Source: an uncultured Roseobacter sp. (GTDB lineage: Bacteria; Pseudomonadota; Alphaproteobacteria; Rhodobacterales; Rhodobacteraceae). From it: DNA of 64,000 nt. The stretch spans positions 611,501-675,500 of the forward strand of contig NZ_CANLNE010000002.1 of NCBI RefSeq assembly GCF_947492555.1, given 5' to 3'. Below are positions 1-10,326 of the stretch, piece by piece. The first letter of the stretch is position 1, and each line of letters begins with the position of its first letter. The notes beneath the pieces are model-generated. The model was not told the DNA's origin. It did no database searches and worked only from the letters and a program-made list of their open reading frames with translations. The position numbers and the translations under genes were made by a program.

Positions 1-303
1 GTAAGCGAAGACTGGATCGTTGCAACTCTGTCCGGCACCATCGGTATCGCAGACGTTTCGTTCCTGGTCTCCGACTTTGAAGGTGACGATGACGCCGTAT
101 TCGGTGCTTCGGCTTCCTTCCCAGTTGGCGCAGCAACAAGCATCCTCGCATCGTTCTCCGATGGTGGTGATGACGCCAACGACACATCCTACGGCCTGGG
201 CTTCCGCCACTCGCTGGGTGGTGGTGTCCGTCTCGACGGTATGGTTGGCTCGAACGCAGCTGGCAACACCATTGCTGACCTGGGTGTTCGCTTCGACTTC
301 TAA
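1..303 (+). CDS. Porin, C-terminal part (5' truncated by window edge)
   Basis: Frame 1 open from base 1 to TAA at 301-303; beta-strand-like alternating sequence ending ...IADLGVRFDF with C-terminal Phe, typical of outer-membrane porins. Confidence 0.75.
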   Translation, partial: VSEDWIVATLSGTIGIADVSFLVSDFEGDDDAVFGASASFPVGAATSILASFSDGGDDANDTSYGLGFRHSLGGGVRLDGMVGSNAAGNTIADLGVRFDF

Positions 304-329
304 GTCGATCTGAATGATCCAAGACTTTT

Positions 330-360
330 GGGGCAGACCTTCGGGTCTGCCCCTTTTCTT
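330..360 (+). terminator. Rho-independent terminator of the porin gene
   Basis: GGGGCAGACC-TTCG-GGTCTGCCCC perfect 10-bp stem with UUCG loop followed by TTTTCTTTT. Confidence 0.9.
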
Positions 361-409
361 TTGCGTGGGGCTGTTATCTTGTGCGGCAAAAGATCGATTG
401 GAGAGCCAA

Positions 410-1063
410 ATGGGTTTAGCGGAGATTTCAGACCGGATCGCAAAGGCGGAGACTGCGGCAGGGCGCGAAAACGGATCGGTTAAACTCATCGCCGTTTCAA
501 AGGTTCAGCCGAACGCTCGGGTCGAAGCCGTGCTGCAAGACGGTCACCGTTGTTTTGGGGAGAACCGCGTGCAGGAAGCCGCCGGCAAATGGCCCGCGTT
601 TCGCGAAGCATTTGACGATATTGACCTGCACCTGATCGGACCCTTGCAAACCAATAAGGCGCGACAGTCTTTTGAGCTTTTCCAGAGCATTCATTCGCTT
701 GACCGACCCAAGCTTGCAAAAACCTTCGCGCGGCTCGCGCAGGAGATGGGCACCTGCCCGGAGATGTTCATTCAGGTCAATACAGGCGAAGAGCCGCAAA
801 AGGCAGGCGTGCTGCCCGCAGATACCGATGCGTTTGTTGCGGAATGCCAGGCGATGGATCTGCCCATACGGGGGCTGATGTGCATCCCGCCAATCGAAGA
901 GGAGGCCGCATTGCATTTTGCCCTTCTGGCCAAGATCGCCGCGCGCAACGGTTTGTCCGGCCTCAGCATGGGCATGAGCAGTGATTTCGAGAAGGCCATC
1001 GCGCTGGGTGCGACGCATGTGCGTGTGGGCTCTGCGATTTTCGGAGAACGCACGCCCACCTGA
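410..1063 (+). CDS. YggS/PROSC-family pyridoxal phosphate-binding protein
   Basis: ISDRIAKAE...KLIAVSKVQP...FGENRVQEA...HLIGPLQTNK...GLSMGMSSDFEKAIALGATHVRVGSAIFGER; start at ATG 410 rather than the longer ORF. Confidence 0.93.
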   Translation: MGLAEISDRIAKAETAAGRENGSVKLIAVSKVQPNARVEAVLQDGHRCFGENRVQEAAGKWPAFREAFDDIDLHLIGPLQTNKARQSFELFQSIHSLDRPKLAKTFARLAQEMGTCPEMFIQVNTGEEPQKAGVLPADTDAFVAECQAMDLPIRGLMCIPPIEEEAALHFALLAKIAARNGLSGLSMGMSSDFEKAIALGATHVRVGSAIFGERTPT

Positions 1064-1071
1064 GAGTGCGG

Positions 1072-1581
1072 TCAAGACGGACGGGGATCCGGAACGATCA
1101 ACCGTGTCTTGTAGCCGATCCGCGGAGCAATCCGGTGCAAATCGGCACGCGACAGGGCAATGCACCCTTCGGTCGGATATCCCGGCCTGCGATACTGGTG
1201 CATAAAGATCGCTGAACCACGCCCTTTCACCGCATAAGGCCAGTTCCAATCCGTCAGGATTACAAGATCATAGAGCGGATCGGCCCGGCGCAGCTTTTCG
1301 TGGCTGGCGTCGTAAGGCGCACGGACCATCAGATTATAGTCAGGATCGCTGCTGTCATCTGACCACAGATCACGCGGGCCAATCGGCAGTGCCCAATGCG
1401 TGGGCTGCGCCATCCGGTCCGGCCGGTAGAGCATGCCGACAATCCGGTGCACGCCAACCGGTGTTGCACCGTCGCCTTCTCTCTTGTCCCGCGTGCACCC
1501 GGTTTTGCCGAGTGTGCAGGGATAGGTCCGGCCCTGAAAACGAATGCCCCTTGGTGTCAGAACCAGATCATCGGGGGTCAC
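1072..1581 (-). CDS. L,D-transpeptidase (YkuD-type) family protein
   Basis: C-terminal HQYRRPGYPTEGCIALSRADL matches the H...S.GC(I/V) YkuD catalytic motif; GTG start overlaps ribA stop (GTGA). Confidence 0.8.
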   Translation of the reverse strand: MTPDDLVLTPRGIRFQGRTYPCTLGKTGCTRDKREGDGATPVGVHRIVGMLYRPDRMAQPTHWALPIGPRDLWSDDSSDPDYNLMVRAPYDASHEKLRRADPLYDLVILTDWNWPYAVKGRGSAIFMHQYRRPGYPTEGCIALSRADLHRIAPRIGYKTRLIVPDPRPS

Positions 1582-2666
1582 AGCAGGTGGCCCGACTTTG
1601 CTGCCTTGGTGGCCAGATAGGCATGATTGTGGCGGTTCTTTCCAACCTGCAATGGCACCCGAGTGGCAACGGTGATCCCGCTGGCCTGCATCATCTCCAC
1701 TTTTCGCGGGTTGTTGGTCAGCAGGCGGACGGAGGAAAAGCCCATCGCCTGCAGGATGTCGGCCCCGAGCCTGAAATCGCGTTCGTCGTCCTCGAAGCCA
1801 AGGCGGTGGTTGGCCTCTACCGTATCGAACCCCTGATCCTGCAGGGAATAGGCGCGCATCTTGTTGGCCAGACCAATCCCGCGCCCCTCCTGGTTCATGT
1901 AAAGCAGCACGCCCTGGCCTTCCTGACCCATCTGGGCCAGCGCCGCGCGCAGTTGGGGACCGCAGTCGCATTTGAGCGAGCCCATCAGATCCCCGGTGAC
2001 ACAGGCCGAATGAAGCCGCGTCAGCACCGGTTGTGACCTGTCGGGGCGACCGATTTCGACGGCATAGTGTTCTTCCCCGCCGTCTTCGGGCCTGAACACG
2101 TGTAACCGGCCCACCTCCGATACTTCCAGCGGCAAGCGGGCGTTTACAACCGGGTGCAACGGGCTGCGATGGCTCAGGTGCGAAACAACCTCATTCAGCG
2201 AAAGGATGGTCAGGCCATTGTCCCGTGCAAAACGCGCCGCATCCTCGACGGGTGTCACCAGAACCGCTGGTAGCAGCCGCGCGGATTTGGCGATCTGCAG
2301 GCCTGCACGGTGCGCATCGACATCGCCGCCACGCGCGCAGGCCAGAGGCCCCTTCATCGGCGTCATCAGATCACCCGCCGGGTCGGCGATGCCGAGCACC
2401 CAGTCCAGCGTCGCATCGGGCGGCAGCAAAACCCGCGCGAGATCGCCATCATAGACACGCGCCTTCAGGGTTTCGGCCCGTCGCGCGGTGATGGCGACCA
2501 CGCTGTCACCGGGCATGTCCAACAAAACCTTCAGGCGGGAGGGAGAGAGCGTTTCTGCCGAGGAAATCAACACTGGTGCGGGGCAATCCACCACCACAGG
2601 AACGCCCATGCGCAGGTCAGCCCGCGCGCGCGCCAGTAGTTCAGTGATGTCGGGTCCGATGGTCAT
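1578..2666 (-). CDS. ribA: GTP cyclohydrolase II
   Basis: RLHSACVTGDLMGSLKCDCGPQL, YMNQEGRGIGLANKMRAY, LTNNPRKV motifs. Confidence 0.92.
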   Translation of the reverse strand: MTIGPDITELLARARADLRMGVPVVVDCPAPVLISSAETLSPSRLKVLLDMPGDSVVAITARRAETLKARVYDGDLARVLLPPDATLDWVLGIADPAGDLMTPMKGPLACARGGDVDAHRAGLQIAKSARLLPAVLVTPVEDAARFARDNGLTILSLNEVVSHLSHRSPLHPVVNARLPLEVSEVGRLHVFRPEDGGEEHYAVEIGRPDRSQPVLTRLHSACVTGDLMGSLKCDCGPQLRAALAQMGQEGQGVLLYMNQEGRGIGLANKMRAYSLQDQGFDTVEANHRLGFEDDERDFRLGADILQAMGFSSVRLLTNNPRKVEMMQASGITVATRVPLQVGKNRHNHAYLATKAAKSGHLL

Positions 2667-2827
2667 GATGTTACAATGCCTGTATTTTCCGCGGTTGATC
2701 TAGGCCAATTCCAACGAAATTGAAACATTTCGCGGTCCCGGTAACACGACCGCGTGAGAGAATTCGCTGCGCGCTTGCGGGAAAGCGCAGGAACACACAT
2801 TTGTGTTTCACTCAAGGGAGACAACCT

Positions 2828-3514
2828 ATGGCACAGTTAAAAAAGATACTCTTGGTCGATGATGACGACGATCTGCGCGAAGCGCTGAGCGAGCAGTTGA
2901 TCATGACCGAGGATTTCGATGTATTTGAGGCCGCAAACGGCGCCGACGCAATGGTCCGGGCGAAAGAAGCACTTTACGATCTGGTGATCCTCGACGTTGG
3001 TCTTCCCGATACGGATGGTCGCGAGCTCTGCCGGCTGATGCGCAAACAGGGTGTAAAAAGCCCGATTCTGATGCTGACCGGACATGACAGCGACGCGGAC
3101 ACGATCCTGGGTCTGGACGCCGGGGCCAATGATTACGTCAGCAAACCCTTCAAGTTTCCGGTCCTTCTGGCACGTATTCGCGCACAATTGCGCCAGCACG
3201 AACAATCCGAGGACGCAGTGTTCCAATTGGGGCACTATACGTTCAAGCCGTCGATGAAGATGCTGGTCACCGAAGATGACAAGAAGGTTCGTCTGACCGA
3301 AAAAGAGACTAACATCTTGAAATTCCTCTATCGTTCCAACGACGGCGTGGTGCCGCGGGATGTGCTGTTGCATGAGGTTTGGGGGTATAACGCCGGTGTA
3401 ACGACCCACACATTGGAGACGCATATCTACCGTCTGCGTCAGAAAATTGAACCAGATCCGTCCAATGCGCGCCTTCTTGTGACCGAATCAGGCGGATATC
3501 GTCTTATGGCGTAA
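2828..3514 (+). CDS. OmpR-family two-component response regulator
   Basis: ILLVDDDDDLREAL receiver, LVILDVGLPDTDGREL, K-P-F switch region, C-terminal winged helix VWGYNAGVTTHTLETHIYRLRQKIE; ATG 2828 preceded by AAGGGAG. Confidence 0.92.
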   Translation: MAQLKKILLVDDDDDLREALSEQLIMTEDFDVFEAANGADAMVRAKEALYDLVILDVGLPDTDGRELCRLMRKQGVKSPILMLTGHDSDADTILGLDAGANDYVSKPFKFPVLLARIRAQLRQHEQSEDAVFQLGHYTFKPSMKMLVTEDDKKVRLTEKETNILKFLYRSNDGVVPRDVLLHEVWGYNAGVTTHTLETHIYRLRQKIEPDPSNARLLVTESGGYRLMA

Positions 3515-3550
3515 CGCGTTGGGTTTTTATTAACCAATTCGCGCTTATAT

Positions 3551-3665
3551 GAATCGTGAAGGTGGCAAGTCATTCAGGTCACATTCAGAAATCCCGCGCA
3601 TGTCCGGGTTATGACATGCACCTCCCTGTTGGACTTGGCCGGGCCTTGTGCCCGGTCTTTTTTTT
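3551..3665 (+). ncRNA. Candidate small structured RNA (or structured 3' UTR of the response regulator)
   Basis: No convincing ORF; long-range stem GGT(g)GCA(a)GTCA / TGAC(a)TGCACC, internal CCCG/CGGG hairpin, then a strong rho-independent terminator. Confidence 0.4.
3639..3665 (+). terminator. Rho-independent terminator
   Basis: CCGGGC-CTTGT-GCCCGG followed by TCTTTTTTTT. Confidence 0.88.
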
Positions 3666-3767
3666 GCCCATCCGCATGATCCTGAACGCTGCCTTTCCGC
3701 ACGTTTCGGCATGGCGAAGGGCCACAGCACGCGCTAGGGTGCCGCGAAATCGAAGCGGAGCGCAACT

Positions 3768-4556
3768 ATGACCTTTACCCTGGCCACCTGGAACATCAAC
3801 TCCGTCCGCCTGCGCGCAGAGCTCGTACTGAAGCTGCTCGCCGAAGAAGGCCCCGATGTTTTGTGCCTGCAGGAGTGCAAGAGCCCGGTGGACAAGATGC
3901 CGCTGGAGGCCTTTGCCGCCGTTGGCTACGGGCATGTCGTTGCGCGGGGTCAGAAAGGGTACAACGGCGTGGCGATCCTGTCGAAAATCCCGATGCAGGA
4001 GGCCGGATCGCATGACTTCGCCGCGCTTGGCCATGCCCGCCACATCGCTGGAGAGCTGGAAAACGGCGTGACCGTGCATAATTTCTATGTTCCGGCGGGT
4101 GGTGACGTTGCAGACCGGACCGTGAACGAGAAATTCGGTCAGAAGCTCGACTATCTGACGGAGATGCGGGACTGGTTCCGGGACAATCACCCCGAAAAGT
4201 CGATCCTGGTCGGGGACCTGAACATCGCGCCGCGCGAAGACGACGTCTGGGATCACAAGAAGCTTCTGAAGGTCGTCAGCCACACGCCGGTTGAGGTCGA
4301 GCACTTGGCCGAGACGCAGGACGCCGGAGGTTGGCACGACGTGACCCGAAATGACATCCCCGAGGGGCGGCTTTACAGCTGGTGGTCCTACCGGGCAAAG
4401 GACTGGGATGGCGCTGACAAGGGGCGCAGGCTCGATCACGTCTGGGCCAGCGGCGATATCGCAAGTGCCGCGCATTCCAGTCGTATTCTGCGCGACGCCC
4501 GTGGTTGGGAGAAGCCCAGCGACCATGCACCTGTCTTTGCCACTTTTGACCTTTGA
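3768..4556 (+). CDS. xthA: Exodeoxyribonuclease III
   Basis: ATWNINSVRLR...LCLQECK...YNGVAILSK...GDLNIAP...RLDHVWAS...SDHAPV. Confidence 0.92.
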   Translation: MTFTLATWNINSVRLRAELVLKLLAEEGPDVLCLQECKSPVDKMPLEAFAAVGYGHVVARGQKGYNGVAILSKIPMQEAGSHDFAALGHARHIAGELENGVTVHNFYVPAGGDVADRTVNEKFGQKLDYLTEMRDWFRDNHPEKSILVGDLNIAPREDDVWDHKKLLKVVSHTPVEVEHLAETQDAGGWHDVTRNDIPEGRLYSWWSYRAKDWDGADKGRRLDHVWASGDIASAAHSSRILRDARGWEKPSDHAPVFATFDL

Positions 4557-4609
4557 ATTGATACGCGGCCTCCCATATAACCCCTGACGCAACCCGTAAG
4601 GACACGAAG

Positions 4610-5527
4610 ATGATGGACCTGAACCTGAGCGCAGCCCCCGCCGCCGATGACCTGATCAAGGACTCGACCGAAGCAACCTTCATGACGGATGTGGTTGAGG
4701 CGTCGCAAACCACGCCGGTGATCGTTGATTTCTGGGCACCGTGGTGCGGGCCGTGCAAAACCCTCGGACCGCAGCTCGAAGAGGCGGTGCGCGCGGCAAA
4801 AGGCGCGGTGAAGATGGTCAAGGTCAACGTGGACGAGGCCCAGATGATCGCGGGGCAGCTGCAGATTCAGTCTATTCCGACGGTTTATGCCTTTCACAAG
4901 GGCCAGCCGGTGGACGGGTTTCAGGGTGCCGTACCGCAATCGGAGATCAAGGCGTTCATCGATCGCGTGGTGAAAGCGGCGGGTGGCGAAGCCCCCGGCG
5001 ATACGTTGGATGAGGCGGTCGCTGCCGCCGAGGAAATGCTGGCCGATGGGGCCGCCACAGACGCGGCCCAGACTTTTGCGGCGATCCTGGGGGAAGACCC
5101 CAATCACGCGGGGGCCTACGGTGGCATGGTGCGTGCGCATATCGCCATGGGCGAGCTGGATCAGGCGGAAGCCATTCTGAATGGCGCGCCAGCGGAGATT
5201 TCACAATCTCCCGAACTCGAAGCGGCGCATGCGCAGCTGGAACTGGCGCGGCAGGCCGAAGGGGCCGGGCCGGTGGATGACCTCAAGGCTGCGGTGGAGG
5301 CCAACCCGGACGATCCGCAGGCGCGGTTTGATCTGGCGCTGGCGATGCACGCCAATGACGATATCGAAGGCGCGGTCGATCAATTGCTGGAGCTTTTCCG
5401 GCGCGACCGGGAATGGAACGACGGCGCGGCCAAGACGCAGCTTTTCACCATTTTCGAAGCGCTGAAGCCAAACGACCCGATCATGTTGAATGGACGGCGA
5501 AAACTGAGCTCAATGATATTTGCCTGA
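4610..5527 (+). CDS. Thioredoxin-TPR fusion protein (YbbN/CnoX-like co-chaperone)
   Basis: VDFWAPWCGPCKTLGP thioredoxin active site plus C-terminal TPR-like helices. Confidence 0.88.
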   Translation: MMDLNLSAAPAADDLIKDSTEATFMTDVVEASQTTPVIVDFWAPWCGPCKTLGPQLEEAVRAAKGAVKMVKVNVDEAQMIAGQLQIQSIPTVYAFHKGQPVDGFQGAVPQSEIKAFIDRVVKAAGGEAPGDTLDEAVAAAEEMLADGAATDAAQTFAAILGEDPNHAGAYGGMVRAHIAMGELDQAEAILNGAPAEISQSPELEAAHAQLELARQAEGAGPVDDLKAAVEANPDDPQARFDLALAMHANDDIEGAVDQLLELFRRDREWNDGAAKTQLFTIFEALKPNDPIMLNGRRKLSSMIFA

Positions 5528-5554
5528 GGCGGCGCGCGGGCTAGGTGGAAGTCT

Positions 5555-6199
5555 ATGATAAAAGCCGCAGAGCTTCCCGACACAATTGCGATTTTTCCGC
5601 TGCCCGGTGCTCTATTGCTGCCGCGGTCACGATTGCCGCTTCATATCTTTGAGCCGCGCTATCTGCAAATGCTTGAAGACGCATTGAAAACCAGCACGCG
5701 CCTCATTGGCATGATCCAACCCAACGAGGTGCCGGGGCGCAGCGGCAGTGGTCTGCATTCCATCGGATGTGCGGGCCGGATCACGCAGTTTTCGGAAACC
5801 GAAGACGGGCGCTACCTGATCACACTTGGGGGTGTTTCGCGGTTTCGCGTGGTGCAGGAGGTGCAGGGGTTCACCCCGTACCGACGTTGCGACGTAAAGT
5901 GGGACGGCTTTGACCGCGACCTTGGGCCGGATGAAAAAGACCCCTGTTTTCAGCGGGCCGGATTCATGGACCTGCTGGGCCGGTATTTCGACGCGCGGGA
6001 GCTGTCCGCGGATTGGGAAACCTTGAAAGAGGCCGACGACGAGCTTTTGATTAATTCCTTGTCGATGATGTTGGATTTCGACCCCGAGGACAAGCAGGCG
6101 CTGCTGGAAGCCCCATCGCTTTCCACGCGGCGCGAAACACTGGTGACCCTGATCGAATACCAGTTGCGTGGGGGCGCCGAGAGCGAGATGATCCAGTGA
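5555..6199 (+). CDS. LON N-terminal (substrate-binding) domain protein
   Basis: [34 protein letters not shown]...IGMIQP. Confidence 0.9.
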   Translation: MIKAAELPDTIAIFPLPGALLLPRSRLPLHIFEPRYLQMLEDALKTSTRLIGMIQPNEVPGRSGSGLHSIGCAGRITQFSETEDGRYLITLGGVSRFRVVQEVQGFTPYRRCDVKWDGFDRDLGPDEKDPCFQRAGFMDLLGRYFDARELSADWETLKEADDELLINSLSMMLDFDPEDKQALLEAPSLSTRRETLVTLIEYQLRGGAESEMIQ

Positions 6200-6381
6200 C
6201 AGAGACAGCCGTGGAATTCGACCGCCGCATGCTGGAGGCATTGATTTGCCCGCGCAGCCAGACAACGCTGAAATATGACGTGGAGCGGCAGGAGCTGATC
6301 TCGACCACCGCCAATCTGGCCTATCCAATCCGTAACGGCATTCCGGTGATGCTGGTGGACGAGGCGCGCACGCTCGACTAG
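6196..6381 (+). CDS. Trm112-family protein
   Basis: [17 protein letters not shown]...[21 protein letters not shown] overlap with previous gene. Confidence 0.88.
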   Translation: MTETAVEFDRRMLEALICPRSQTTLKYDVERQELISTTANLAYPIRNGIPVMLVDEARTLD

Positions 6382-7604
6382 AGGCGTTCGCCTTTCATCA
6401 GGCGGGGCAGATCGCCGGTGAGACCTGCGGCCTCGCGGATGAAACTGCGCCGCAGGGCAGGCATCCGTCCAACCACACCCATGCCAAAATCACGCAGGCC
6501 GCGCAGGAGCGCGTTATCGTTTGAAAACAGACGATTGAACCCATCGGTGGCCATCGCCAAGGCGGCGTTGTCGAAGCGTCGCCATTGCTGATAGCGCCCC
6601 AGAACGGGTGCGGACCCAACGTCCTCTCCGCGCCGGGACGCGTCCGCAATCACATCCGCCAAGGCGGCCACATCCCGCAACCCGGCGTTCAGGCCCTGCC
6701 CGGCAATCGGATGCATTCCATGCGCGGCATCTCCGACAAGTGCCACGCGCGACGCAATCAGCTCGTTTGCCAGCGAGAGCGACAAGGGATAGGTGAACCG
6801 CGCACCTGCCAGCGAAATTTCCCCCAGGAAGCTGCCAAATCGCGGCCGCAGCACGTCGAGGTAATCGGCCTCGGACAGGGCGTTGATTTCCCGTGCGTTC
6901 TGCGTGGTTTCGCTCCACACGATAGAGGATCGATTGCCGGTCAGCGGCAAAATGGCCAAGGGACCGGCGGGCATAAAGAACTGATGTGCGACGCCATGGT
7001 GCGGCAATTCATGGGCCAGTGCACAGACCAGGGCGGTTTGGTCATACCCCCAACCGGTGCGCGTGATGCCTGCGCGCGTGGCCGTGCCGGACCCGCGCCC
7101 GTCACACCCCGCAAGCAACCGCGCGCGTAGTGATTTCCCGGATGCGAGCGTTGCGGTCACACCCGTTGCGTCCACTTTCTGCGCGGTCACCGCGTCGCCG
7201 TTGATCTGTCGGATCGCTTTGACCTTTTTGACAGCATCAAGGAGGGCCGGGCGGAGATGCCGATCTTCGACCATATAGCCCATCGGGCCCTCTTCGATCT
7301 CGGCGTGATCGAAATGCATGAAAAAGGGCGACGGGCCTTCACCCGCGCGCCCATCGCTGACCTTGATGTCGAGCATCGGCTGCGCCTGATCTTCGATGGT
7401 GTCCCAGACACCCAAGGCGCTGAACAGCCGCGTCGATGTGAGCGCCAGCGCGTAGGACCGCCCATCGAAAGCCGCATTCTTGCGCGTCTTTACCGGCAAG
7501 GCATCGACGAGGGTCACGGTTTGTCCTGCACTGGCCAGGGCCAGCGCGAGGGCCGGGCCATTCAACCCGCCACCGACAATGAGGATGTCACAGTCAAACT
7601 CCAT
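6378..7604 (-). CDS. UbiH/UbiF-family FAD-dependent hydroxylase
   Basis: [56 protein letters not shown]; start taken at ATG 7604, not the extended ORF. Confidence 0.88.
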   Translation of the reverse strand: MEFDCDILIVGGGLNGPALALALASAGQTVTLVDALPVKTRKNAAFDGRSYALALTSTRLFSALGVWDTIEDQAQPMLDIKVSDGRAGEGPSPFFMHFDHAEIEEGPMGYMVEDRHLRPALLDAVKKVKAIRQINGDAVTAQKVDATGVTATLASGKSLRARLLAGCDGRGSGTATRAGITRTGWGYDQTALVCALAHELPHHGVAHQFFMPAGPLAILPLTGNRSSIVWSETTQNAREINALSEADYLDVLRPRFGSFLGEISLAGARFTYPLSLSLANELIASRVALVGDAAHGMHPIAGQGLNAGLRDVAALADVIADASRRGEDVGSAPVLGRYQQWRRFDNAALAMATDGFNRLFSNDNALLRGLRDFGMGVVGRMPALRRSFIREAAGLTGDLPRLMKGERL

Positions 7605-7688
7605 ATGTCTCAATAGGACCGGGGGAGGGGGATTGTCCATGCGCGCTTGCGTCGCTACCCTTTTGCCGGGGACATCGGGGAGCAGGAC

Positions 7689-9017
7689 ATGCAGGACTGG
7701 TTGCACATGACGGCCGCCGCGCTGGGGCGGGGGATTGCGGCGGGAGAGATCGATCCCGTGGCACTGACGCAGACCTATCTGGATGCGATTGATGCTCATC
7801 CGTTGAAAGACAGGATTTTTGCGCGTGTGACGCATGATCGGGCCTTGGCGGAGGCCGAGGCCGCTGCCGCCCGTGCGGCCTCCGGCCAGCGTCTGTCGCC
7901 ACTTGATGGCGTTCCGATCAGCTGGAAGGATCTCTTTGATACTGCGGGCGTGGTGACCGAAGCAGGTTCGAAATTGCTGGTGGGGCGGGTACCAGACGTG
8001 GACGCCCGTGTGCTGGCCAATGCGACCGCGGCGGGCCTGATCTGCCTTGGCAAGACCCATATGTCGGAGCTGGCCTTTTCCGGTCTGGGCTATAACCCGA
8101 GCACGAATACCCCGCCTTGCGTCAACGATGAAGGTGCCGTGCCGGGTGGCTCATCCTCGGGTGCCGCCGCGTCGGTGGCCTTCGGGCTTGCTGCGGCAGG
8201 CATTGGCTCTGATACCGGCGGATCGGTGCGCATCCCGTCTGCCTGGAACGACCTCGTGGGGCTCAAGACCACCTCCGGCCGCCTCAGCCTTGAAGGCGTG
8301 GTGCCGTTGGCGCTGCGTTTTGACACCGTGGGCCCGCTCTGTCGGTCGGTTGAGGATGCGAACTTGGTGATGGCCGTGATGGAGGGACGCAAGGCTTTTG
8401 ATCTGAAGGGGGCGACACTGACCAACAGGCGGTTCGCCATTCTTGAGACCGTGGCAACGCAGGATGTACGCGAAGAGCCTATGGCCGCATTCCAGCAAGC
8501 GGTTGTGCAGCTTCACGCGGCGGGTGCCCGTGTCGACCGCATTCACGTTCCCGAAGTCGAAACCGCGATGGCGCAGAGCACTTGTGTTTATACATCAGAG
8601 GCTTACGGTCTCTGGCGCGATGTGATCGAAGCCAACCCGGATGCCATGTACGGCGAGATACTTGAGCGGTTCCGTCTGGGCAAAAATCATACCGGGCCAG
8701 ACTATGTTGCTGCCTGGGCAGCGCTCGAAGCGGCGCGGCTGGCCTATGATCAGGCGACGGCTGGGTATGATGCGGTTTTGTTGCCCACTGCGCCGATTCT
8801 ACCGCCAAACCTGGAGCGCCTGAATGCGGATCACGCTTACTACGTCACCGAAAATCTTCTGGCTTTGCGCAACACGCGGATTGGCAATCTGCTGGGTCTA
8901 TGCGCCCTGAGCCTGCCCACTGGCGTGGCCAGTTGCGGGCTGATGATGATGGCTCCCCCCGACTGTGAAGGTGCGTTGTTGCGCCTTGGAGCGGCTGCGG
9001 AGAAGGCATTGGCTTAA
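7689..9017 (+). CDS. Amidase-signature family protein
   Basis: GVPISWKDLFDTAG, PGGSSSGAAASVAFGLAAAGIGSDTGGSVRIPS amidase signature. Confidence 0.92.
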   Translation: MQDWLHMTAAALGRGIAAGEIDPVALTQTYLDAIDAHPLKDRIFARVTHDRALAEAEAAAARAASGQRLSPLDGVPISWKDLFDTAGVVTEAGSKLLVGRVPDVDARVLANATAAGLICLGKTHMSELAFSGLGYNPSTNTPPCVNDEGAVPGGSSSGAAASVAFGLAAAGIGSDTGGSVRIPSAWNDLVGLKTTSGRLSLEGVVPLALRFDTVGPLCRSVEDANLVMAVMEGRKAFDLKGATLTNRRFAILETVATQDVREEPMAAFQQAVVQLHAAGARVDRIHVPEVETAMAQSTCVYTSEAYGLWRDVIEANPDAMYGEILERFRLGKNHTGPDYVAAWAALEAARLAYDQATAGYDAVLLPTAPILPPNLERLNADHAYYVTENLLALRNTRIGNLLGLCALSLPTGVASCGLMMMAPPDCEGALLRLGAAAEKALA

Positions 9018-9123
9018 AAGCAACAAATTCGGAATAAGCTGCGCGTTTTTCTGGACGCAGGCCGCCGCCTTGGGTACCTTGGACAAAACGGGACGTTAAT
9101 GATCCCGATCTGAGGCAGTTTTA

Positions 9124-10308
9124 ATGGTGTATCCTGAGCGGTTTTCGAACCTTCCGGCACATGCTTGGCCGCGTTTGCGCGCCCTTTTGGACGTATCCAA
9201 CGGGGGTGGCCCGGCTATTCACATGACAATTGGTGAGCCGAAACATGTGTTTCCGGCGTGGGTCATGGATGTGATTGCGCAAAATGCGGCGGGGTTTAAC
9301 AACTATCCGCCAAATGAAGGCTCACCTGAGCTGCGCGCGGCGATCTGCGGTTTCGTGAACCGCCGCTACAGGGTGCCGCTTGACCCAGACGCGCAGGTCA
9401 TGGCGCTGAACGGCACGCGGGAAGGGCTTTACAACGCCGTTATGGCGCTTTGCCCGGAGACCAAGAACGGTCAGCGTCCCACGGTTTTGATGCCGAACCC
9501 GTTTTATCAGGTGTATATGATCGCGGCGCTGTCGGTTGCCGCCGACCCGATCATGGTGCCCGCGACGCTTGAGAACGGTCACCTGCCTGACTTCACCAAC
9601 CTGCCGGAAGACGTTCTGAACCGCGCAACCGCCGCCTACATCTGTTCGCCCGCCAATCCGCAAGGGGTGGTGGCCAGCCGGGAGTATTGGCGCCACCTGA
9701 TCACCCTGGCGGAGAAATACGATTTCAAGGTCTTTGCCGACGAGTGCTATTCCGAGATTTATCGCGATACCCCACCGGTAGGCGCGTTGCAGGTGGCGCA
9801 CGAAATGGGCGCGGACCTGAACCGCGTTGTGATTTTCCATTCACTGTCTAAACGGTCGAACCTGCCGGGCCTGCGGTCGGGTTTTGTCGCCAGCGGTGCG
9901 GAGAACATCCGGGAGATCAGACAGCTGCGAAACTTTGCCGGTGCGCCTTTGCCACAGCCGTTGCAGGCCGCTGCCGCCGCCGTCTGGGAAGACGAGGCGC
10001 ATGTGATCGAAAACCGCGCGCTTTATGTCGAAAAATACGACATCGCCGATCGTATTCTGGGGAATGTGCCGGGCTATGCGAGCCCTGAGGCCGGATTTTT
10101 TCTGTGGTTGCCGGTGGAGAATGACGAAGAAGCGGCAGTAAAGCTTTGGCGCGAGACCGGCGTGCGGGTGCTGCCCGGCGGGTATCTGGCGCAGGACTAT
10201 GACGGGGTGAACCCCGGACAAGGATACATCAGGGCCGCGATGGTGGCCCCAAAGACGGAAACGGCGCGCGGGATCGAACTGATCCGCGACTGCCTTTATC
10301 CGCAATAA
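9124..10308 (+). CDS. Class I/II PLP-dependent aminotransferase
   Basis: NNYPPNEGSPELR, CSPANPQGVV, FADECYSEIYRD, FHSLSKRSNLPGLRSGF (PLP lysine). Confidence 0.9.
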   Translation: MVYPERFSNLPAHAWPRLRALLDVSNGGGPAIHMTIGEPKHVFPAWVMDVIAQNAAGFNNYPPNEGSPELRAAICGFVNRRYRVPLDPDAQVMALNGTREGLYNAVMALCPETKNGQRPTVLMPNPFYQVYMIAALSVAADPIMVPATLENGHLPDFTNLPEDVLNRATAAYICSPANPQGVVASREYWRHLITLAEKYDFKVFADECYSEIYRDTPPVGALQVAHEMGADLNRVVIFHSLSKRSNLPGLRSGFVASGAENIREIRQLRNFAGAPLPQPLQAAAAAVWEDEAHVIENRALYVEKYDIADRILGNVPGYASPEAGFFLWLPVENDEEAAVKLWRETGVRVLPGGYLAQDYDGVNPGQGYIRAAMVAPKTETARGIELIRDCLYPQ

Positions 10309-10326
10309 GGTACGAGGGATCAGAGC

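Noticed and set aside
2667-2830. FMN riboswitch upstream of ribA
   Set aside because: I could not find the conserved RFN segments in the minus-strand leader; only simple hairpins belonging to the divergent gene are seen.
7605-8060. N-terminal extension of the UbiH-like ORF (to 8060)
   Set aside because: Overlaps the amidase coding start and is not protein-like; the FAD-binding motif begins right after ATG 7604.
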